This document shows, piece by piece, positions 60,080 to 64,000 of a DNA stretch of 64,000 nt (its first letter is position 1; each line of letters starts with the position of its first letter). The stretch is taken from the NCBI GenBank assembly GCA_038496445.1, contig JALMLS010000081.1, positions 62,001 through 126,000 of the forward strand. Reading direction: 5' to 3'. Under the pieces are notes generated by a model. The model was not told where the DNA came from. It did not search any database and saw only the letters and a list, made by a program, of their open reading frames with translations. The translations under genes were made by a program, and so were the position numbers. Origin of the DNA: Trichosphaerium sp. ATCC 40318. Its lineage: Eukaryota; Discosea; Flabellinia; Trichosidae.

Positions 60080-61829
60080 ATGAAGCACGCAACAGTACTA
60101 TTGGTAATTCTTGGGTTTTGTACACTATTGGCGCAAACGCAAACGGTGGAGTGTGATAGTATGTAAACATTTAACTACATTTTTGCTAATGCAATGCAGT
60201 ATGTAAATTAGCAGTCGCATGGGTAGATAACTCTCTTGAAGACAAATCGACGCAACATACCATTGCTCAACTCTTTGACGCCGCGTGTGATCTCCTCGGT
60301 AGTGAGAGCGCAAAAGTACGCAGTTTTGAGCCACCACGAAAATTTGTTGGCGTTTTACATTCTAGATCAACACGTCTCACAACGCACTGCAGTGCTCCCA
60401 ATTCGTTGCTGCCAACCTTCCCCGCCTATTGGAATTAGTAGTAACCGACATGGCCCCTCAGAGCGTGTGTGCCAAGGTATGCGCTCTCACACGCTTTAAT
60501 GCAATAAGTAATCAGCTACCTAGGTAGATGTTTGCCCAATTAAATCCGTTCAAGCGAACGGCGGTGTAGAATGTGAAGGTGGCGTTTTTACATTTTTTCT
60601 CGTTGCATTTTTTATTTACCTCCTATCTTAGTCTGCAGCATGCTCTTTGATTTCTTGTATTCGGAACTGGACAAAGAGGCAACACAACATGAGATCGAAA
60701 AGCTACTGGACAGTGCTTGTGTAATATTCAAGCCGCTTGGCGAAGAGGACCAAGTATGCCCAAATCGAAGCCAACTCTGTAACGGATACGTACTAACGCA
60801 GGCACCTAGTGTCGCTCCGTAATCGATGCCAACGAACCACAAATTGTTAAGTACTTACAGAGCAAGTACTCACCATCCACTATTTGCACTTTATTGGGCA
60901 CGTGCCATAAAAAGGTGAGCGTTCATGCATGCAATACAGCTTACATTCAATACACGTGCAAATTGTTACATAATTAAAGTTTATTGGATTTAGCTTGGGT
61001 CAATACTGCTACACCATCACAAAGAAAGACTTGGACACACAGACAAAACTAAGAGAAGCATCAGCGACGAAAGCAGTCAAAAGCGCAACTTCCATTTTGT
61101 GCGTATTTATTAAACCAGTCTCCCACCCAGTTAAATACTTGGCAATGTGCATGCACCCATTTACAATCCGTTAGAAGTTTGATTTTGAGTGGACAGACGA
61201 CGATGATGACAAGCAACAGATTAAAGAACAGCCAAAAGAGCAAGTACAACAACAACAACAACCAGTCATCAAACCTAAGCCGACAATGTAAGTTTATATA
61301 TAACTGCCTTGCCCTTGGATTAAATAGGTTGTCATTCTCATTTCACATTACAGCAACCCATTATTGGCAAAACAAATCACACACATTGTAAAGACAAATC
61401 CCCTAACTGCGTGCGTACTACGACCGTTATCTTGTTGTGCAATTGACGTATATCTGATATCTGGTTAAATAGCTCTCCTGATCCGCACCAAGCTTGTCAG
61501 TTCTGTATGTGGGTGATTAGCGCAATTGAAGCCTTCGCTACTGAGAATACCACAGTCTCTGAGTTATCTTCGTTTGTAGAGAATTTGTGCACGTTTTTGC
61601 CATCCGATTACATTGAAACAGTACGCAACAATTACACTTCTCAACGAGCTCACCCTCTTTTTCTTCTAGTGTGTCAACTTTGTGTCAGTGTACACGCCAC
61701 AGTTGATTGAGTTTATCTCACGACGGGTATGTTTCTTTTGTTGTTTGCAAGAGACCAAGCTAGCTAAACCAATCCTAGGAAAATCCACCTAATCTATGTT
61801 CACAAGTGGCAATATGCGATTACAACTAA
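60080..61829 (+). CDS. Saposin-like precursor with three SapB domains
   Basis: Start MKHATVLLVILGFCTLLAQ is a signal peptide. Domain 1: CKLAVAWVDNSLEDKST, QLFDAACDLLG, LLELVVTDMAPQSVCAK. Domain 2: ACSMLFDFLYSELDKEATQ, KLLDSACVIFKPL, CRSVIDANEPQIVKYLQ, YSPSTICTLLGTC. Then a linker with an acidic run and a Gln run (QQQQQPVIKPKP). Domain 3: CQFCMWVISAIEAFA, LSSFVENLCTFLP, CVNFVSVYTPQLIEFI, NPPNLCSQVAIC. Each shows the six-Cys saposin B pattern. Such precursors are cleaved in lysosomes into lipid-binding units; some protist homologues are pore-forming. About ten introns. Confidence 0.8.
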
Positions 61830-61924
61830 ACCTGCTTTGGGGTTGTACATTGTGAGTATGTTGATTGTTAATAATAAAATTTAACGTTATAACCGACTGT
61901 ATCTACGCCATATGACCACGCAAT

Positions 61925-62632
61925 AGTATCCCACAACGTCGCGTACCAGGGCAGACAAGTTTTTCCTCCCGAATTGGATGGCTTAACAATATTTTCTGGT
62001 CATTCATTGGCACTGCTTTAAAATACCTACATTACGTACAAAACAGCATCGCAGGGAGTATGGGTACATTTTTGAGGTGGGTGTGTCTGATTGTTTTCGT
62101 TTGTGGCGTATTTTCGCAAACCGTAGCTCGTACGTGATTTGGTGTTACTGTAGACAGGTTTTTCCGAATTGCCACACAAACAAACCTTTTTGGTAATTTT
62201 TTTCAAATTTACTGCCGCTTTACTGCGCCGTAACGCAAGTTACATTGCCTGGTAGAACAGGATGTATTGTTGATCCTTTTTGGCTGTTTTAGATGTTGTT
62301 CCGCGTTAAATAGACTAACACTGCATCAGCGTCAGCTAACAAGGCAGAAGATAAGCTAGTGACAGGTGTCGCCATAGTACGTAATTAATTTGTACTAGCG
62401 CACAACATTTCTCTAGGCGGTAGTGGTAGTACTCTTGTTGGCTCTTGGCGGCTTTCTACTGTTTCTATGGCTAAGGTAGGCGTTTGCCAATCTCATTTCC
62501 TCCCCTTTTGTTGACACGACGTGTAGAAATCGGTATTTACGATCTCTAAAAACATACAAGCAAAAATCGGTACAGTCTAACGGTTTTTTTGATGTTACTG
62601 CATTTGTTTTGTCACAGCACGTGAAGTGCTCA
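61925..62632 (+). CDS. Putative small single-pass membrane protein
   Basis: An exon at about 61926-62075 reads IPQRRVPGQTSFSSRIGWL, and IFWSFIGTALKYLHYV. Downstream exons at about 62316-62378, 62418-62476 and 62526 on read SANKAEDKLVTGVAIV, AVVVVLLLALGGFLLFLWL and NRYLRSLKTYKQKS, giving a membrane helix with basic flank. Start, and whether these belong to one gene, are not settled. Confidence 0.3.
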
Positions 62633-62717
62633 TAACCACTATTTTACGCACGCACGTGTGGCAAAAATTACGCGTGACACGTGCACTATACAATTACTTT
62701 GGTGACTAATGAAGCTG

Positions 62718-64000
62718 TAGGAGGAGAAGCTCACAGGCTGGAAGCTCTGGGTTAAAATATTCTTTCAGTTCATTCTCATAGGCACGCTTGTCTTATAGTA
62801 CATCCTCCACGTCAAACTGATTAACTTGCTTTAGAGCTTATCTCATTGGGTGCGCGTTTGCATCGAAAACGGTATTTAGCATAACTTGTCAATAGTTTTT
62901 ACCATCGTGGGGATCATCTCGTTAGAGCAGCGAACAGGTACACTGCAACAGCTTGTGACTTTACGTGTTGTTGTTATTAAAGTTTGTGGTTAGAGGCTGA
63001 ATGGCGAGGCTTGGACATTGGCGCTATACGCATAGCGTTCTACGTCATTAATGTGGGGCTAAAATACCTGTTGTTGATTGCTGGCTATTTGTTGGAATAT
63101 AAATTCACCAACATCAAAATGCACGCGAAACCACTTCTTATCTTTTATATCACCCATGGCGCTAAGCTCTAATCCTTAATCTAGGCGTATTACAGTGTAC
63201 TTGGGATTGCGACCTGATTGGCTAGAGCTACTAGAAGGGTACCTACACATCCATCTAGCTTTATATTTTATTCTGGCTTTCTTTGTGTTATGCTACTGGC
63301 AGAGATGTAACCAACTGTGTAGATTTGTATTCATTCCTTCTGTTATAATAGATGGCTTTCTTGTAAACGCTGAATTCTTTGTTAATGATACTGTGAGCTT
63401 CTTTTCTTTCTATGCATCATGCACTCATCTTTTTTTTTTAAGGGCGATTTATTTGACTACGATTCCATCGTCCTCCTTGTTTTGGATACTATTCTCTACA
63501 TTAAATTCGTCATCATGTTTACACTCCAGCTGCACAGGGCAGAGCCTGTCGGTTATTGGTGGACGTATCATGTGCTTGCTATAATGGTACCTACCGCGAG
63601 TTACTTTAATCTACATAAAGCTGTAGCCCACACAAAAACTTAACTTCTTTTTGGTAGTATTCGTTGCTCATGTTCATCTATAATCTCACCGTTATCTTTT
63701 TACTTGTATTGGTTCATCTCAATGCAATTGAAGAGAGTGGCATGGACGTAACTGTGGACATGTGGCTGGTACGTTATTACCAAGAGTTGATTTGGTCAGG
63801 TCCACTAACTTGGATTATTGCAGCTCATATTCAACGTTGTAGTACACCAATATTTGTCCTCTTACTCTAGTATGGTTAATCAAGGCATTACTACATTACA
63901 TAGAGGCTTCAAACAAATGCCAAAGCTTGAGGCAAAGGTACAATATCTCGACTAGCTACTACTATACAGTATAATTTATTTTAACCTTATGGGAAATAGC
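62718..64000 (+). CDS. Multi-pass membrane protein, 5' part (continues past window)
   Basis: Exons on the plus strand give successive hydrophobic segments: KLWVKIFFQFILIG, SLWLEAEWRGLDIGAIR with IAFYVINVGLKYLLLIAGYL, YLHIHLALYFILAFFVLCY, DSIVLLVLDTILYIKFVIM, YSLLMFIYNLTVIFLLVLV, then LIFNVVVHQYLSSYSS and an amphipathic FKQMPKLEAK before a GTACAA donor at 63942. The layout (about six helices then a short loop) is that of several membrane-anchored RING ligases, but no RING is in view. The exact start is not found; the intron donor near 62785 may be GC. Confidence 0.5.

Overview
The window is nuclear DNA from an unidentified, AT-rich, intron-rich unicellular eukaryote. The evidence is genes cut by many short introns (mostly 27 to 150 nt, donors usually GTACGT, GTAAGT or GTATGT, acceptors TTTTAG or TACAG), poly-T tracts in introns, and typical eukaryotic families: PP2A, Rab11, RapGAP, RCC1, PHD finger, F-box, CH, SPRY, EF-hand, saposin and KDSR. 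No tRNA, rRNA or CRISPR array was recognised. Gene models were built by hand from splice sites and reading phase. Most internal exons join in phase; first exons are often uncertain.

Layout. 1-9500: 3' part of a PP2A catalytic subunit, a degenerate piggyBac-like transposase ORF, a MAPEG protein, small unknown genes, a RapGAP-domain protein and a tiny unknown gene. 9500-16000: an RCC1-SAM protein (minus), an M64 peptidase pseudogene, an intronless repeat protein (LRR-like) and an F-box protein (minus). 15900-29150 (plus): ACSF3-type malonyl-CoA synthetase, F-box/propeller protein, a MITE copy, a type I membrane propeller protein, a CH/coiled-coil protein, an acidic intronless protein and a SPRY protein. 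29300-37900: an ankyrin protein built of one-repeat exons (minus), a second MITE copy, a stand-alone NAD synthase (minus) and an atypical Ras-like GTPase.

38000-47900: two tandem copies of a secreted/transmembrane protein resembling a beta-helix (minus), then a remarkable plus-strand gene encoding about seven W-Y/GG-LL repeats, a Vsr-like nuclease domain and an ATP-dependent DNA ligase in one chain. 47900-64000: a xylose-isomerase-like TIM-barrel protein, an acidic/basic nuclear-type protein (minus), KDSR, an EF-hand protein, a putative N-myristoylated protein, a PHD-finger regulator (minus), Rab11, a small membrane protein, a three-domain saposin precursor and the 5' part of a multi-pass membrane protein that leaves the window.

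The neighbours do not form an evident pathway. The points of interest are the nuclease-ligase fusion, a high share of GC-AG introns, a strong excess of the palindrome CACGTG, a new-looking MITE family with target-site duplications, the M64 pseudogene, and the tandem membrane-protein duplication in which one copy has lost its cytoplasmic tail.
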